64,000 nucleotides of DNA from Gudongella sp049310905. Lineage in GTDB: Bacteria; Bacillota; Clostridia; Tissierellales; Tissierellaceae. The position numbers and the translations under genes are program-made. Of this stretch, positions 17,472 to 26,839 are shown in pieces (the first letter of the stretch is position 1; the number at the start of each line of letters is the position of its first letter). The notes below the pieces were generated by a model. The model made no database searches. It saw only the letters and a program-made list of their open reading frames with translations, and had not been told where the DNA came from. The stretch covers positions 1-64,000 of the forward strand of contig NZ_JBMEMN010000004.1 of NCBI RefSeq assembly GCF_049310905.1, read 5' to 3'.

Positions 17472-18515
17472 TTAGTATCCTAGTAATTCACTTACTGCTT
17501 TTACATTATTTACATCTGATTCAAGGAATTCGTAATATTCGTCACCTTTCAGATGGTGAACAGCAAGTCCCATTTCGTTCATTTTTTCAATTTGCTCTGG
17601 ATTATTTATAGCCTTATCAAATGCCTCTACTAGTATTTCAAGTACAGCTGGATCCATTCCATCTGGTGCAGCTAAGCCTCTAGCAGACCAAGTGTATACT
17701 CCGGGATAACCTGATTCTTCAAATGTAGGAACTTCTGGCATGAATTGGGATCTTTCTTCACTAAGAACTCCAAGCACTTTTACTTCCCCATTTTCGTTTG
17801 GAACTGCAACCTCTCCAACGTTTGCAAACCATACATCTATATGACCACCAAGCAATGCTGCTTTTCCTTCAGATGCTCCACTTGTTGCCAAGTTTACAAA
17901 TTGTGTATCAAACTCCTGGTTTAGTCTAAGTTGTGCGATATGATCGTCTGAACCAGCACCAGTGCTAGCTGCTATCAGATCGTTCTCTTTTGCATATTCC
18001 ATAAGATCTTCAACTGTATCAAATCTATCATCATCGATTTTAACAGCTACTGCACCATAATCTAGTACGTGATTTCCAATCAAATCAAAGCTATCAATGC
18101 TTTTATCTGTTCTATTGTACTGAGGGTCAAGATATCCTGTTATTAGGTTAGGAGTATTTATGTAACCTATTGTATATCCATCAGGATCAGCATTTGTTAA
18201 ATCAGTCCAACCTACCCAGCCACCTCCACCGGGTTTGTTAACTACATTTAGTGGTACACCTAATTCTTCCTCCACATATGGAAGTAGTATTCTTGCACCT
18301 ACATCTGTACCTCCACCTGCTGAATAAGATACTATTACATTAATTGGTTTATCTGGATATCCTTCAGCATTTCCTTCTGCTGGTGTTTCTTCTGGAGCTT
18401 CAGCTGGTGTCTCTTCTGGTGCTTCTGCTGGTTCCTCAGCTGGTTGGCTACATCCTACAAGTACTGTGAATGTCATCAAGGTTACTAATAGTAGTGCTAA
18501 TAATTTTCTGTTCAT
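17472..18515 (-). CDS. tctC: TTT-family solute-binding lipoprotein TctC (347 aa)
   Basis: This is an extracytoplasmic binding protein anchored by a lipid. The signal peptide ends in the lipobox LVGC with Cys22. A Pro/Glu/Ala linker follows with a repeated PAEAPEET unit (about residues 25-48), then a Bug/TctC-type binding domain (YPDKPINVIVSYSAGGGTD, GAGSDDHIAQLRL). It is the first transporter gene after gntR, as expected for the most abundant component. It determines the substrate, but ligand residues cannot be deduced by eye. Confidence 0.94.
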   Translation of the reverse strand: MNRKLLALLLVTLMTFTVLVGCSQPAEEPAEAPEETPAEAPEETPAEGNAEGYPDKPINVIVSYSAGGGTDVGARILLPYVEEELGVPLNVVNKPGGGGWVGWTDLTNADPDGYTIGYINTPNLITGYLDPQYNRTDKSIDSFDLIGNHVLDYGAVAVKIDDDRFDTVEDLMEYAKENDLIAASTGAGSDDHIAQLRLNQEFDTQFVNLATSGASEGKAALLGGHIDVWFANVGEVAVPNENGEVKVLGVLSEERSQFMPEVPTFEESGYPGVYTWSARGLAAPDGMDPAVLEILVEAFDKAINNPEQIEKMNEMGLAVHHLKGDEYYEFLESDVNNVKAVSELLGY

Positions 18516-18585
18516 TTTTCCCCTCCATTGTTTTTTTTTGATTCTTCCTCATCTTCCAAAATCCTATGCTTGTCTATCCACCTCC

Positions 18586-19227
18586 TTAAACGTAACTATT
18601 CAATCTCTTTAAAGCTTCTCTTATATTTATTTCAACTGCATTAGCAGCTCGTTCCTTATTCTTAGATTTTAAAGCATCAATAATCTCTTGATGCTGATCT
18701 ATAGAAGTTGCTACGATGTATCTATAATCAGAAAATATTTCCATTTTCCGTGAATATACACTTAAGTCTTCTACATGATTTATGAAAGATATTGCTTGTT
18801 TATTCTCTGATATACTTCCGATTTGTTTATGAAAAATGCCATCATACATTCCAAATCGTCCAGGGTCATCTTTATCAACAGCTTCAATTATTTTACTAAG
18901 TATTCCTTCAAGCTCTTTTATATCAGCTTCAGTGGCGGAATCACAACATCTCCTGATTGCGTAGGTTTCCAGTATGATCCTTACGTCTACAATATCGGCG
19001 AGCTCTTCTAATGTGAATTCTTTTGCAAATACTCCTTTTCTTGGCACTTGAATTACAAATCCCTCAGCTGAAAGCTGATTTATGGCTTCCCTTACAGGTG
19101 TTCTGCTCATAGAGATTGACTCAGCCAGCAAATCTTCTCTTATTCTCTCGCCTGGCTTTATTTCACCTTTTAATAATCTATCCTTGATCAATTGATATGC
19201 TTTTGCTTTCAGACCTAAATGCTTCAT
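18586..19227 (-). CDS. GntR-family regulator, FCD subfamily (213 aa)
   Basis: The N-terminal winged helix (LLKGEIKPGERIREDLLAES, TPVREAINQLSAEGFV) and C-terminal FCD ligand domain (FKE-like acidic/His residues, YDGIFHKQIG) identify a FadR-type repressor that usually binds an organic acid. It is the first gene of the gntR-tct operon and probably autoregulated. An AT palindrome core at 19285-19299, shared with the rraA promoter, is a plausible binding site. Confidence 0.9.
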   Translation of the reverse strand: MKHLGLKAKAYQLIKDRLLKGEIKPGERIREDLLAESISMSRTPVREAINQLSAEGFVIQVPRKGVFAKEFTLEELADIVDVRIILETYAIRRCCDSATEADIKELEGILSKIIEAVDKDDPGRFGMYDGIFHKQIGSISENKQAISFINHVEDLSVYSRKMEIFSDYRYIVATSIDQHQEIIDALKSKNKERAANAVEINIREALKRLNSYV

Positions 19228-19284
19228 TGATTTCCTCCGATATTAGTTTATAAGTCAATAGTACCATGGTAGCAAATCAATTTC

Positions 19285-19299
19285 AATTATAATTTATAA
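19285..19299. promoter_or_regulatory. Second copy of the AT operator core, upstream of gntR
   Basis: AATTATAATTTATAA is identical to the core at 15407-15421. It lies 58-72 bases before the gntR start. Confidence 0.4.
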
Positions 19300-19347
19300 A
19301 GTATATATTATAATATTTTAATAATTCAAAATATTTGATATTAGACC

Positions 19348-20322
19348 CTATCTGTTCACTACATTAACTGGCTCACCACTCATATAAGCCTTGAAATTAT
19401 CTATCGATATATTCATAAGTCTAGATCTAGATTCTTTTGGTGCCCATGATATATGAGGTGTAATAAAGGCATTACTTGCTTTAAGTAAAGGATTGTCCTC
19501 TTTTATAGGCTCTGATGATACAACATCTAATCCAGCATAATAAACTTTCCCTGAATCAAGTGCTTCCAGTAAGTCACTCTCATTAATTAATCCACCTCTT
19601 GAGTTGTTAAGTATTATGACCCCATCTTTCATTTTAGCTATACTATTTTTGTTTATCATTCCTTTGTTTGAATCAAATAAAGGACAATGCAGACTAATAA
19701 CATCAGAGTTTGCATATAATTCATCTAATTCAACATATTTAAGATTCTCATTCTCAAGATCTTTTATTGGATATTTATCATTTGTAAGTACTTTCATATC
19801 AAATGCCTGAGCAATTTTTCCTACATTTTGTCCAATTCTTCCATACCCTACTATACCAATTGTCTTACCCGCTAATTCAATCAAAGGATGATTCCAAAAA
19901 CACCAATCTTCATTGTTGCTCCATTCTCCTTTGAAAACCGCTTCACTGTGTTCACCAACATGGTGACAAATCTCCAACAACAAAGCAAAAGCCATTTGAG
20001 CTACAGCTGTTGTTCCATAAGTAGGTATATTGGTTACAATTATATTTTTATCATTTGCAGCCTCAATATCAACAATGTTATAACCGGTCGCAAGCACCCC
20101 AATATATTTGAGTTTTGGCATCTGATCCATCATCTCTCTACTCAGAGGAGTCTTGTTTAGAAGTATTACATCTGCATCCTTTCCCCTATCTATTATCAGT
20201 TCTTTATTATTTACGTCATAAGAAGTCCTATCATAAACGTTTACTTCACCATACTTCTCAAATTCTTTCCAAGACAAATCTCCTGGATTTAATGTATATC
20301 CATCAAGAACTACTATTTTCAT
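19348..20322 (-). CDS. D-2-hydroxyacid dehydrogenase, glycerate dehydrogenase/hydroxypyruvate reductase type (324 aa)
   Basis: It has the Rossmann loop GYGRIG, NNSRGGLINESDL with the catalytic Arg, SSEPIKEDNPLL with the Glu and ITPHISWAPKES with the His. The HIxWA form after the catalytic His is typical of glycerate dehydrogenases. It overlaps the end of the glycerate kinase gene by 20 bases, so the pair probably converts hydroxypyruvate (or tartronate semialdehyde's isomer) through glycerate to 2-phosphoglycerate. Confidence 0.88.
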   Translation of the reverse strand: MKIVVLDGYTLNPGDLSWKEFEKYGEVNVYDRTSYDVNNKELIIDRGKDADVILLNKTPLSREMMDQMPKLKYIGVLATGYNIVDIEAANDKNIIVTNIPTYGTTAVAQMAFALLLEICHHVGEHSEAVFKGEWSNNEDWCFWNHPLIELAGKTIGIVGYGRIGQNVGKIAQAFDMKVLTNDKYPIKDLENENLKYVELDELYANSDVISLHCPLFDSNKGMINKNSIAKMKDGVIILNNSRGGLINESDLLEALDSGKVYYAGLDVVSSEPIKEDNPLLKASNAFITPHISWAPKESRSRLMNISIDNFKAYMSGEPVNVVNR

Positions 20323-21457
20323 CTGAAAACCCCCTAAGTTTCATTAATCTTCCTACATCTTCACCTGCGTTAATCAATAGCATCTCGGCATTGTTCATCG
20401 CTTCCGACAATGTCATAGGTTTTGTAATTATATCCTGAATAAAATCAATTCCTAGATCATAGACTTCACAAACGTCGTCTCCTCTGCTCCCGACAACGGC
20501 AACAACTGGTTTATTGAATTTTTTTGCCTTTCTAGCTACACCGACTGGTACTTTGCCATATTTGGATTGATTATCGATCTTGCCCTCTCCAGTTATTACT
20601 AAATCGGCATCCATAATATCGTTTTCAAAGTCAAGTAAATCAAGTAATACTTCTACACCCGGTTTTACGTTGGCATTACAAAATGCTATCATCCCAGCTC
20701 CAAGACCTCCTGCAGCACCTGCACCTGAAATACTATTAACATCATTTCTCAGTATTTCATTGATCTTACTAGATAAATGACTAAGCTTATCATCTAGTTC
20801 CAATACCATTTCTCTTGTTGCACCTTTTTGAGGACCATACACATAAGAAGCTCCATCTGGACCACACAGTTTATTTGTAACGTCAGAAATTACTGTTATC
20901 TCAGCACTATCAAGCAATGGATGTTTATTATGAGTATCTATGGATTGAATCTTATGCAATTCCCCACCACCAAAACCAATCTCTTTCCCATCAATATCTT
21001 TGAATGAGTAGCCCAAAGCCTGTGCCATACCTACTCCACCATCATTGGTAGCTGAACCACCCAGTCCTACATAAATCTTTTTAAAACCATTTTCTAGTGC
21101 AGCTCTAAGTATTTCTCCAGTACCATAAGTGGTTGTAATAAGTGGATTAAATTCATCTTCAGACAAAAGTGTCAAACCTGACGCAGAAGCCATTTCAATG
21201 ACTGCAATTTCTTCGTATATAACTCCAAAACAAGTTTGAATCTTTCTTCCTAATGGATCTGTTGAATTGAGATAAACATACCTGCCATCAGTTGCTTCGA
21301 CCAAAGTTTCTACGGTGCCTTCCCCGCCATCAGCCATAGGTATTCTGACTATTTCTGCATTCTTAAAAATCTTTTTATATCCAATTTCTATATTCTTTGA
21401 AACTTCTGAGGCACTCATACTACCTTTAAATGAATCAGCTGCAATAACAACTTTCAT
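20303..21457 (-). CDS. Glycerate 2-kinase, GarK/GlxK family (384 aa)
   Basis: This is a type I glycerate kinase making 2-phosphoglycerate from D-glycerate and ATP. It has AADSFKGSMSASEV at the start, MADGGEGTVE near residue 45, and GLGGSATNDGGVGMAQALG around residue 120. Length is typical. Its upstream region holds an AT box resembling the GntR candidate sites, and a CdaR-type regulator gene lies just upstream, the usual neighbour of glycerate kinases in sugar-diacid catabolism. Confidence 0.94.
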   Translation of the reverse strand: MKVVIAADSFKGSMSASEVSKNIEIGYKKIFKNAEIVRIPMADGGEGTVETLVEATDGRYVYLNSTDPLGRKIQTCFGVIYEEIAVIEMASASGLTLLSEDEFNPLITTTYGTGEILRAALENGFKKIYVGLGGSATNDGGVGMAQALGYSFKDIDGKEIGFGGGELHKIQSIDTHNKHPLLDSAEITVISDVTNKLCGPDGASYVYGPQKGATREMVLELDDKLSHLSSKINEILRNDVNSISGAGAAGGLGAGMIAFCNANVKPGVEVLLDLLDFENDIMDADLVITGEGKIDNQSKYGKVPVGVARKAKKFNKPVVAVVGSRGDDVCEVYDLGIDFIQDIITKPMTLSEAMNNAEMLLINAGEDVGRLMKLRGFSDENSSS

Positions 21458-21511
21458 ACAATATCACTCTTTCATTAACTTATATTTTATAAATATTCGG
21501 AATACTTTATT

Positions 21512-21527
21512 AATTATATTTTATAAT
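21512..21527. promoter_or_regulatory. Third AT operator-like box, upstream of glycerate kinase
   Basis: AATTATATTTTATAAT differs at one position from the core shared by the rraA and gntR upstream regions. It is 55-70 bases before the kinase start. AT richness makes a chance match possible. Confidence 0.3.
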
Positions 21528-21606
21528 CTTATGGATTTCTTTACTATATTATGTATAACAACTTATTCGTCTTTTTTTTGTTATGCCTAAGTTTTAACGA
21601 CAATTT

Positions 21607-21648
21607 TTTTACAAGAAAAAACTGCCCTCTTTGTTACTTTAGACAGTT
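21607..21648 (-). terminator. Rho-independent terminator after the CdaR-type gene
   Basis: On the minus strand AACTGTC and GGCAGTT pair (21642-21648 with 21620-21626), followed by a T6 run. This separates the regulator from the glycerate kinase transcription unit. Confidence 0.7.
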
Positions 21649-21672
21649 GATTTCTATATGTTATATTGCATT

Positions 21673-22809
21673 CTAATTCTTATTGTTGACTTGATGCAAC
21701 AAAAACCCTAAGTATAGAACAAGAATACCTTCTATTTTTCTAGGATTATATCCAGTCAATTCTTTTAACTTATTGAGTCTGTATTGTAGTGTGTTTTTAT
21801 GTACAAATAATTCCTCAGATGTCAATTTAATAGACCCATTGTTCTTGACATAAGTTTCCAATAACCGGTTATATTCTTCTATCTCATTTTCCTTTAAACT
21901 GCAGAAAACCTTATCAAGATATTCGCTGGCTACATTTTCGGAAATATCATTGATGATTAACCCTAAGTCCAGCTTGTTGTAATATATAATTTGCTGTTTC
22001 TTTGAAGCCATGCTTATATCCATTGCTTTTTTTGCTTCCTGATATGATCTCTTAATGCTACTTGGACTGTTACTTGTATTCCCAAAAGCAAAGTAAACTC
22101 CAACATCAAATCGCTCTTCCACATCATTGGATATATTATGAAGCACTTTTTCAAGATCTTTTTTTGGATCACTTTTCAGAATCATAATTATATTATTTCC
22201 GCTTTGTAGAATCAAGTTTTCTTCATCGTGTGATACATGTTTTCTGTAAATCCTTAATATTTTTTCGTTTACATTTGGTGACAATAATTGTTTTCTGTTT
22301 CGGTTAAATACATTTGATAATATTACTACCCGTGGAATAACTGTATTTACTCCTACTAACTCTCCTCTAGTCTTTAATATATCATCATTTGTTTTCCTCG
22401 AAAACAACAATTCTTCAAGAAATATACGAATGCTTTCCGAGTGTATGTTTTCTTGTTCTTTAATGTATGCTTCTTTGATTAGTATCTCAGTCATTCTTTG
22501 AATTATCATTCCGTATTTTTCAACTTCTGCATATTCACCAGTTATTCCAATCACTCCTACTACTTCATTCATAAAGTATACTGGAACGTTGATACCTTTT
22601 TTTGCACCCTCAAACTCATTGTCATACTTGATTAGTAAGTCAACCTTCTCAGTAAGAACTTTTCTTGCACCACCATGAAAATCTCCAATTCTATTTTTAT
22701 CTGTGCTAGCAATTATAATAGAGTCTGTATTGAAAAAGTTGATGTCTTGATTAATTATAATCTTCATTTCTTCTACAATATTTTGAGCAATTTCCTTAGG
22801 CACATGCAT
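21673..22809 (-). CDS. CdaR-type sugar-diacid/glycerate-responsive regulator (378 aa)
   Basis: It has the three-part CdaR layout: an N-terminal sugar-diacid recognition domain (residues 1-135, starting VPKEIAQNIVEEM), a central GGDEF-like domain (about 140-270), and a C-terminal PucR helix-turn-helix (ELFVHKNTLQYRLNKLKELTGYNPRKI). Characterised members activate glucarate/galactarate and glycerate genes. It lies between the larA-like gene and glycerate kinase, so those are likely targets. Length is normal. Confidence 0.9.
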   Translation of the reverse strand: MHVPKEIAQNIVEEMKIIINQDINFFNTDSIIIASTDKNRIGDFHGGARKVLTEKVDLLIKYDNEFEGAKKGINVPVYFMNEVVGVIGITGEYAEVEKYGMIIQRMTEILIKEAYIKEQENIHSESIRIFLEELLFSRKTNDDILKTRGELVGVNTVIPRVVILSNVFNRNRKQLLSPNVNEKILRIYRKHVSHDEENLILQSGNNIIMILKSDPKKDLEKVLHNISNDVEERFDVGVYFAFGNTSNSPSSIKRSYQEAKKAMDISMASKKQQIIYYNKLDLGLIINDISENVASEYLDKVFCSLKENEIEEYNRLLETYVKNNGSIKLTSEELFVHKNTLQYRLNKLKELTGYNPRKIEGILVLYLGFLLHQVNNKN

Positions 22810-22897
22810 TGGATCACCTCTGTTGGCTAGATTTTTTTCATGATCTTAGCTGAAAAATTCAAAAATTCTAATATATTTTTAAAGCCCAATTTCATCA

Positions 22898-24175
22898 TTA
22901 TATAATCTCTGGCAGATCCCCATGTTTATTGAATTCAAATTCACTCATTTCTCCAACAATCTCTAAATATGGATTAGACTTAGCTTCTTCGTATAGCGAT
23001 TCAGATATATATGCATATTCCAAATCCAAAGTATTTTTAATCCTCATAAGTCTGACTTTGTTAAAATCTTCGATGTTCGATGTCTTGATTGCTCCCTGAA
23101 TAGCGAGTTTATCAGTATTGAGAACCATTGGAATTTTAATTGATATCTGCACTGTCGATGTTATTGAATTCGGATAGGTTTGGTCAAATTTCATCTTGTT
23201 AAATAATCTACTAGTGGTAAAATCCGCCAAGCCGATACCATTTGCGTTTCCATGTGATTCCTCTGTGAGATCAAGCACAACTATCTTGCTTATATTTGGT
23301 CCTCCTGATGCATATGGTGTGTGGTATCTTCCAATTATATTCGTATCCATGCCTGTACCCGTAATATTCTTTCCTATTTCATCGATTACCAAAACATCCA
23401 GATTATCGAAAAATATTTTTGGAAGGTTTGACATTGCTCTCTCCAATAATGCGGGTTCTTTTGTAAATATCTCATCTTTTCTCATCGGAATTATTTCACA
23501 TGTTTCATCATAAGCATTTTCTAATAATCCAACAGCTAGAACAATATTTTTCTTCTCAACTATCTTTCTTGAAATTTCTTCGATGTTTTCAGCCATCTTA
23601 CCAAAGCCCATTCTATGACACATTTCAGCACCTTTTTGTTTTCCTAGTCCAATTGTTACCATCTTGGCAAGTCCGCTTTCATATTTACCTCTAAAAGCTA
23701 CATGCGGTTTAATTCTATTGATAACTATTATACCGTCCGCTTCATTTGCATATTTATCTATATGTATTGGAAGATTTTTTTCTGTCCTACCAATTTCAAT
23801 AACTTCCATCGAGGATCTTATTGGGGCATCTATATAATCCTCTGTAATTCCCATGGTTTCAAGGACTAGAATCTGACCTTCAGAATTTGCTCCCCCATGA
23901 CTACCCATTGCTGGTATAATGAACGGCAAACCACCATGCTCTTTTACAAGAGCTACAATACTCTTTATTATCAGTGCGATGTTGGCTACACCCCTACTCC
24001 CTGCAGTTATTGCAATACTTTGTCCAGGTTTAATACTACTTAGCCCGCCATGCTCAAGAATTATTCTTCTAGCTTCATCTTCGATATTATCCATTCTTGG
24101 TCTATCAAATGTTTGTTTTACTTTATAAACTTTTGGTAATTTGACATCTCCAAGTAATTTTTCAAATATATCCAT
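22898..24175 (-). CDS. LarA-like nickel-pincer-family racemase/epimerase (DUF2088) (425 aa)
   Basis: It belongs to the lactate-racemase superfamily. The N-terminal DUF2088-like region includes AGSRGVANIA and AMGSHGGAN, with the conserved His, and NRIKPHVAFRGKYESGLAKM carries a second His and Lys expected near the nickel-pincer cofactor. The best studied homologue, LarA, needs LarB/C/E for cofactor synthesis, and none is in this window. Related proteins racemise lactate, malate or other 2-hydroxy acids. Here it precedes the CdaR-type gene, so it may invert a hydroxy acid feeding the pathway. Whether it carries the cofactor is untested. Confidence 0.75.
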   Translation of the reverse strand: MDIFEKLLGDVKLPKVYKVKQTFDRPRMDNIEDEARRIILEHGGLSSIKPGQSIAITAGSRGVANIALIIKSIVALVKEHGGLPFIIPAMGSHGGANSEGQILVLETMGITEDYIDAPIRSSMEVIEIGRTEKNLPIHIDKYANEADGIIVINRIKPHVAFRGKYESGLAKMVTIGLGKQKGAEMCHRMGFGKMAENIEEISRKIVEKKNIVLAVGLLENAYDETCEIIPMRKDEIFTKEPALLERAMSNLPKIFFDNLDVLVIDEIGKNITGTGMDTNIIGRYHTPYASGGPNISKIVVLDLTEESHGNANGIGLADFTTSRLFNKMKFDQTYPNSITSTVQISIKIPMVLNTDKLAIQGAIKTSNIEDFNKVRLMRIKNTLDLEYAYISESLYEEAKSNPYLEIVGEMSEFEFNKHGDLPEII

Positions 24176-24290
24176 ATAAGACCTCCTAAGATTTTACTTA
24201 CAAACATTATATCATTAAATTAGTATTTACTGCTCCCTTTTTTGACCAAATGCATTCTATAAATAAATGTTTCGACATATATTATAAAAT

Positions 24291-24329
24291 ACACACAACT
24301 CTGTCACTCATTTTGACAGGGTTGTGTGT
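24291..24329. terminator. Strong hairpin downstream of the aminotransferase gene
   Basis: ACACACAAC with CTGTCA (24291-24306) pairs with TGACAG and GGTTGTGTGT (24314-24329). It lies in the 315-base gap between the aminotransferase and the larA-like gene and probably stops leftward transcription. Confidence 0.65.
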
Positions 24330-24340
24330 ATTAATAAGGG

Positions 24341-24462
24341 TTAGGGGATACGTCCTTCTGAAGTCCCAAAATACTAAAGGAGATTAAATTATTAGCGTTA
24401 GAAAATGCAAGGGTATTCTAGCTTTACACAATTTCTTGGATACTCCAGAAGATTTTCCCTAA
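24341..24462. repeat. Imperfect inverted repeat, possible relic of a small element
   Basis: The first ~30 bases (TTAGGGGATACGTCCTTCTG and on) resemble the reverse complement of the last ~30 (TTAGGGAAAATCTTCTGGAG). The enclosed 60 bases have no reading frame. The match is loose, so this may be a decayed miniature element or chance. Confidence 0.25.
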
Positions 24463-24490
24463 TGTTGTTCAAACCCAATGGTCTGTAAAA

Positions 24491-25630
24491 CTATTGTAGC
24501 TCTTTTGTAAGGGCTGCTACTCCCTTTCCTAAAACATCCACTCCCATTTTATAGAGTGTTCTTTCTATTGCTGTTATTGCTCCTGTAAGATCAAGCATAT
24601 CGATATTCCCCATATGTCCGATTCTGAACATTTTTCCTGCATATGCTCCAAGTCCGCCTGCTACCTGAGCGCCTTCTTCAGCAAGTAAGGTTCTGAATTT
24701 CGCATCTTCGATGCCTTCAGGATAAAGCACACAAGAAAGTGTCACTGCTCTGTTTGCAGGATCTGCAAGGATTGAGAATCCCATTGCTTCGAGAGCTGCT
24801 CTCATCGCCTTTGCAACTTTTCTGTGTCTTTCATATCTTTCCTGAAGTCCTTCTTCCTTAATCAGTCTGATTGACTCCTGAAGAGCCCAGATCATGTTTA
24901 CTGCTGGTGTTGCATAGTATTTTGAGGTGTCATTCATTATTGGAATCCACTTCTCAAAGTCTATATAGTATTCCTGGATATTTCCAAGTGATTTTCTTCT
25001 GTCAAGAGCCTTTTGGTTAGCCCAAAGAATTGCAAGTCCTGGTGCTACTCCAAATGCTTTCTGTGATCCTGTGAACAGGATGTCTATGTTCATCTTTCCA
25101 AGGGATTCTTCTTCTCCAGCTGATGCCGCAACTCCGTCAACAATATATATTGTCTCTGGGAATTTCTTCATCATTTCACCAATTTCAGCTACTGATGCAA
25201 CTGCTGCTGTTGATGTATCTACATGAGTTACTGTTATTGCCTGGTAACTCTTTTCGCCAAGCTTCTTTTCTATGTCAGCTACAGGAACCGTTTTCCCCCA
25301 CTCCGATGAAATTACATCTACATTAAGTCCTTTTTTCTCTGCTATCTCAATGAATCTGTCTCCGAAGTATCCGTGTGATACGATTAGAAGATTGTCTCCT
25401 CTTTTAAGTGTATTTGAAAGTGCCATTTCCATTGCCATTGTTCCTGAACCTGCCACTACAAATACTTCTCCATCCACATCCCAAAGCTCTTTAAGGTCAG
25501 TCAAAACTCCCTTGAAATCCTTTACAAAACCTGGATCTCCAAAAGCTACTGTCTCTCTTCCCATCTGATCCTGAATTGATCTTACAACAGGTGTTGGTCC
25601 CGGTATCATTACCAGTCTTCTGTTTTTCAT
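24491..25630 (-). CDS. Serine/alanine-glyoxylate aminotransferase, class V (379 aa)
   Basis: This is a PLP enzyme transferring the amino group from serine or alanine to glyoxylate or pyruvate. It has the N-terminal MIPGPTPV, GSGTMAMEMALSN near residue 62, and PLP-lysine TGSQKAFGVAPGLA near residue 188. It is downstream of a hydroxypyruvate/glyoxylate reductase gene on the same strand, so the pair can interconvert serine, hydroxypyruvate and glycerate, or glycine and glyoxylate. Small-molecule flow would join the glycerate kinase at 20-21 kb. Confidence 0.92.
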   Translation of the reverse strand: MKNRRLVMIPGPTPVVRSIQDQMGRETVAFGDPGFVKDFKGVLTDLKELWDVDGEVFVVAGSGTMAMEMALSNTLKRGDNLLIVSHGYFGDRFIEIAEKKGLNVDVISSEWGKTVPVADIEKKLGEKSYQAITVTHVDTSTAAVASVAEIGEMMKKFPETIYIVDGVAASAGEEESLGKMNIDILFTGSQKAFGVAPGLAILWANQKALDRRKSLGNIQEYYIDFEKWIPIMNDTSKYYATPAVNMIWALQESIRLIKEEGLQERYERHRKVAKAMRAALEAMGFSILADPANRAVTLSCVLYPEGIEDAKFRTLLAEEGAQVAGGLGAYAGKMFRIGHMGNIDMLDLTGAITAIERTLYKMGVDVLGKGVAALTKELQ

Positions 25631-25749
25631 TGATTGTTCCCTCCTAGTTTTTTTGTTATCATCTTTTTACTTATGTTAAATGTTGTTTTATATTGTTAAA
25701 TCCATTATAAAACAATGAAAAATGTTTGTCAAACCATACAGATGGATTT

Positions 25750-26715
25750 TTAACTGACTCTTACAATATTTTTTGGAGTAACTCCTTCCAGAGCATCTAG
25801 AATATTTTCTGCAGCCAGTTTGGACATCTCCGTTCTAGCTTCAATAGTCGCATTTCCAATATGTGGTGTAAGCAAAACGTTATCCAGTAGCTCCAGTCCC
25901 TCAGTCACTTTTGGCTCAAATTCAAATACATCCAAAGCTGCTCCTGCTATCTCTTTACCAATTAAACTTTTGAGTAACGCTTTTTCATCCACCAAAGGAC
26001 CTCTTGCAGCATTCACAAGATATGCTGAACTTTTCATCAGTTTAAACTCTTCTTCACCTATAAAATGCTGCAGTGACTTGTGGTAGCTTAAGTGAAGTGT
26101 TACTATATCAGATTCCTTCATCAGCTCTTCAAGGTTTCTGTATTTTGCTGAATACTCCTTTTCCTCAAACTCAGACAATCTGGTCCTGTTATTGTAGAGT
26201 ATCTCCATTTGGAATCCCTTTGCTATTCTTGCAACGTTTTTTCCGATGTTACCCATTCCGATTATTCCAATTTTCTTGTCCTTAAGTTCTGTACCCAGGT
26301 GAAACATCGGTGCCCAACCTTTGAACTCGTTTGACCTCATTATTCTTTCACCTTCTGAAATTCTTCTTGTAATTCCGAGGATCAGTGCGAAAGTAAGTTC
26401 TGCTGTTGATACAGTTGAAACTAAGGGTGTATTGGTTATGATTATTCCATTCTCGCTTGCGGCAGCAAGATCAATATTGTCAAAACCTGCTCCGTAATTT
26501 GCTATTATTCTAATGCCAGGATTCGATTCAATCACTTCTCTATCTATCTTATCCGACAGGATGCAAAGAAGGGCATCTTGTCCCTTAATTCCCTCCATGA
26601 TTTCTTTTTTGGAAAGTGGCTTGCCAGTTCTGTTCATCTTAACATTGTGCTTTTCTGACAGCTTCCTGAATGCAATCTCTGGAATTACTCCTGAAATAAA
26701 TATATTTTTTTTCAT
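25750..26715 (-). CDS. Hydroxypyruvate/glyoxylate reductase-like D-2-hydroxyacid dehydrogenase (321 aa)
   Basis: The Rossmann loop is GMGNIG; NAARGPLVDEKAL, EFEPKVTEGL and TPHIGNATIEAR carry the catalytic Arg, Glu and His. It is close to GyaR/GhrB-like reductases. I take the ATG at 26715 because GGAAGG lies 5-7 bases upstream; a TTG six codons earlier is in frame. It probably cotranscribes with the aminotransferase and is divergent from a LysR gene. Expected reaction: hydroxypyruvate to D-glycerate or glyoxylate to glycolate. Confidence 0.88.
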   Translation of the reverse strand: MKKNIFISGVIPEIAFRKLSEKHNVKMNRTGKPLSKKEIMEGIKGQDALLCILSDKIDREVIESNPGIRIIANYGAGFDNIDLAAASENGIIITNTPLVSTVSTAELTFALILGITRRISEGERIMRSNEFKGWAPMFHLGTELKDKKIGIIGMGNIGKNVARIAKGFQMEILYNNRTRLSEFEEKEYSAKYRNLEELMKESDIVTLHLSYHKSLQHFIGEEEFKLMKSSAYLVNAARGPLVDEKALLKSLIGKEIAGAALDVFEFEPKVTEGLELLDNVLLTPHIGNATIEARTEMSKLAAENILDALEGVTPKNIVRVS

Positions 26716-26839
26716 ATTATCCTTCCTTTCCAAAAATCTGTCGTTGCTTTTATCTTATGTATATAATATTATATTGATAGCCATTAGTAAAATTCATAAT
26801 AATCATGATATTAATTCCATTTTGGAATAGGAGGCGTTT

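Noticed and set aside
26814..26828. ATTCC/GGAAT as a LysR box
   Set aside because: It overlaps the ribosome site and is too short to support.
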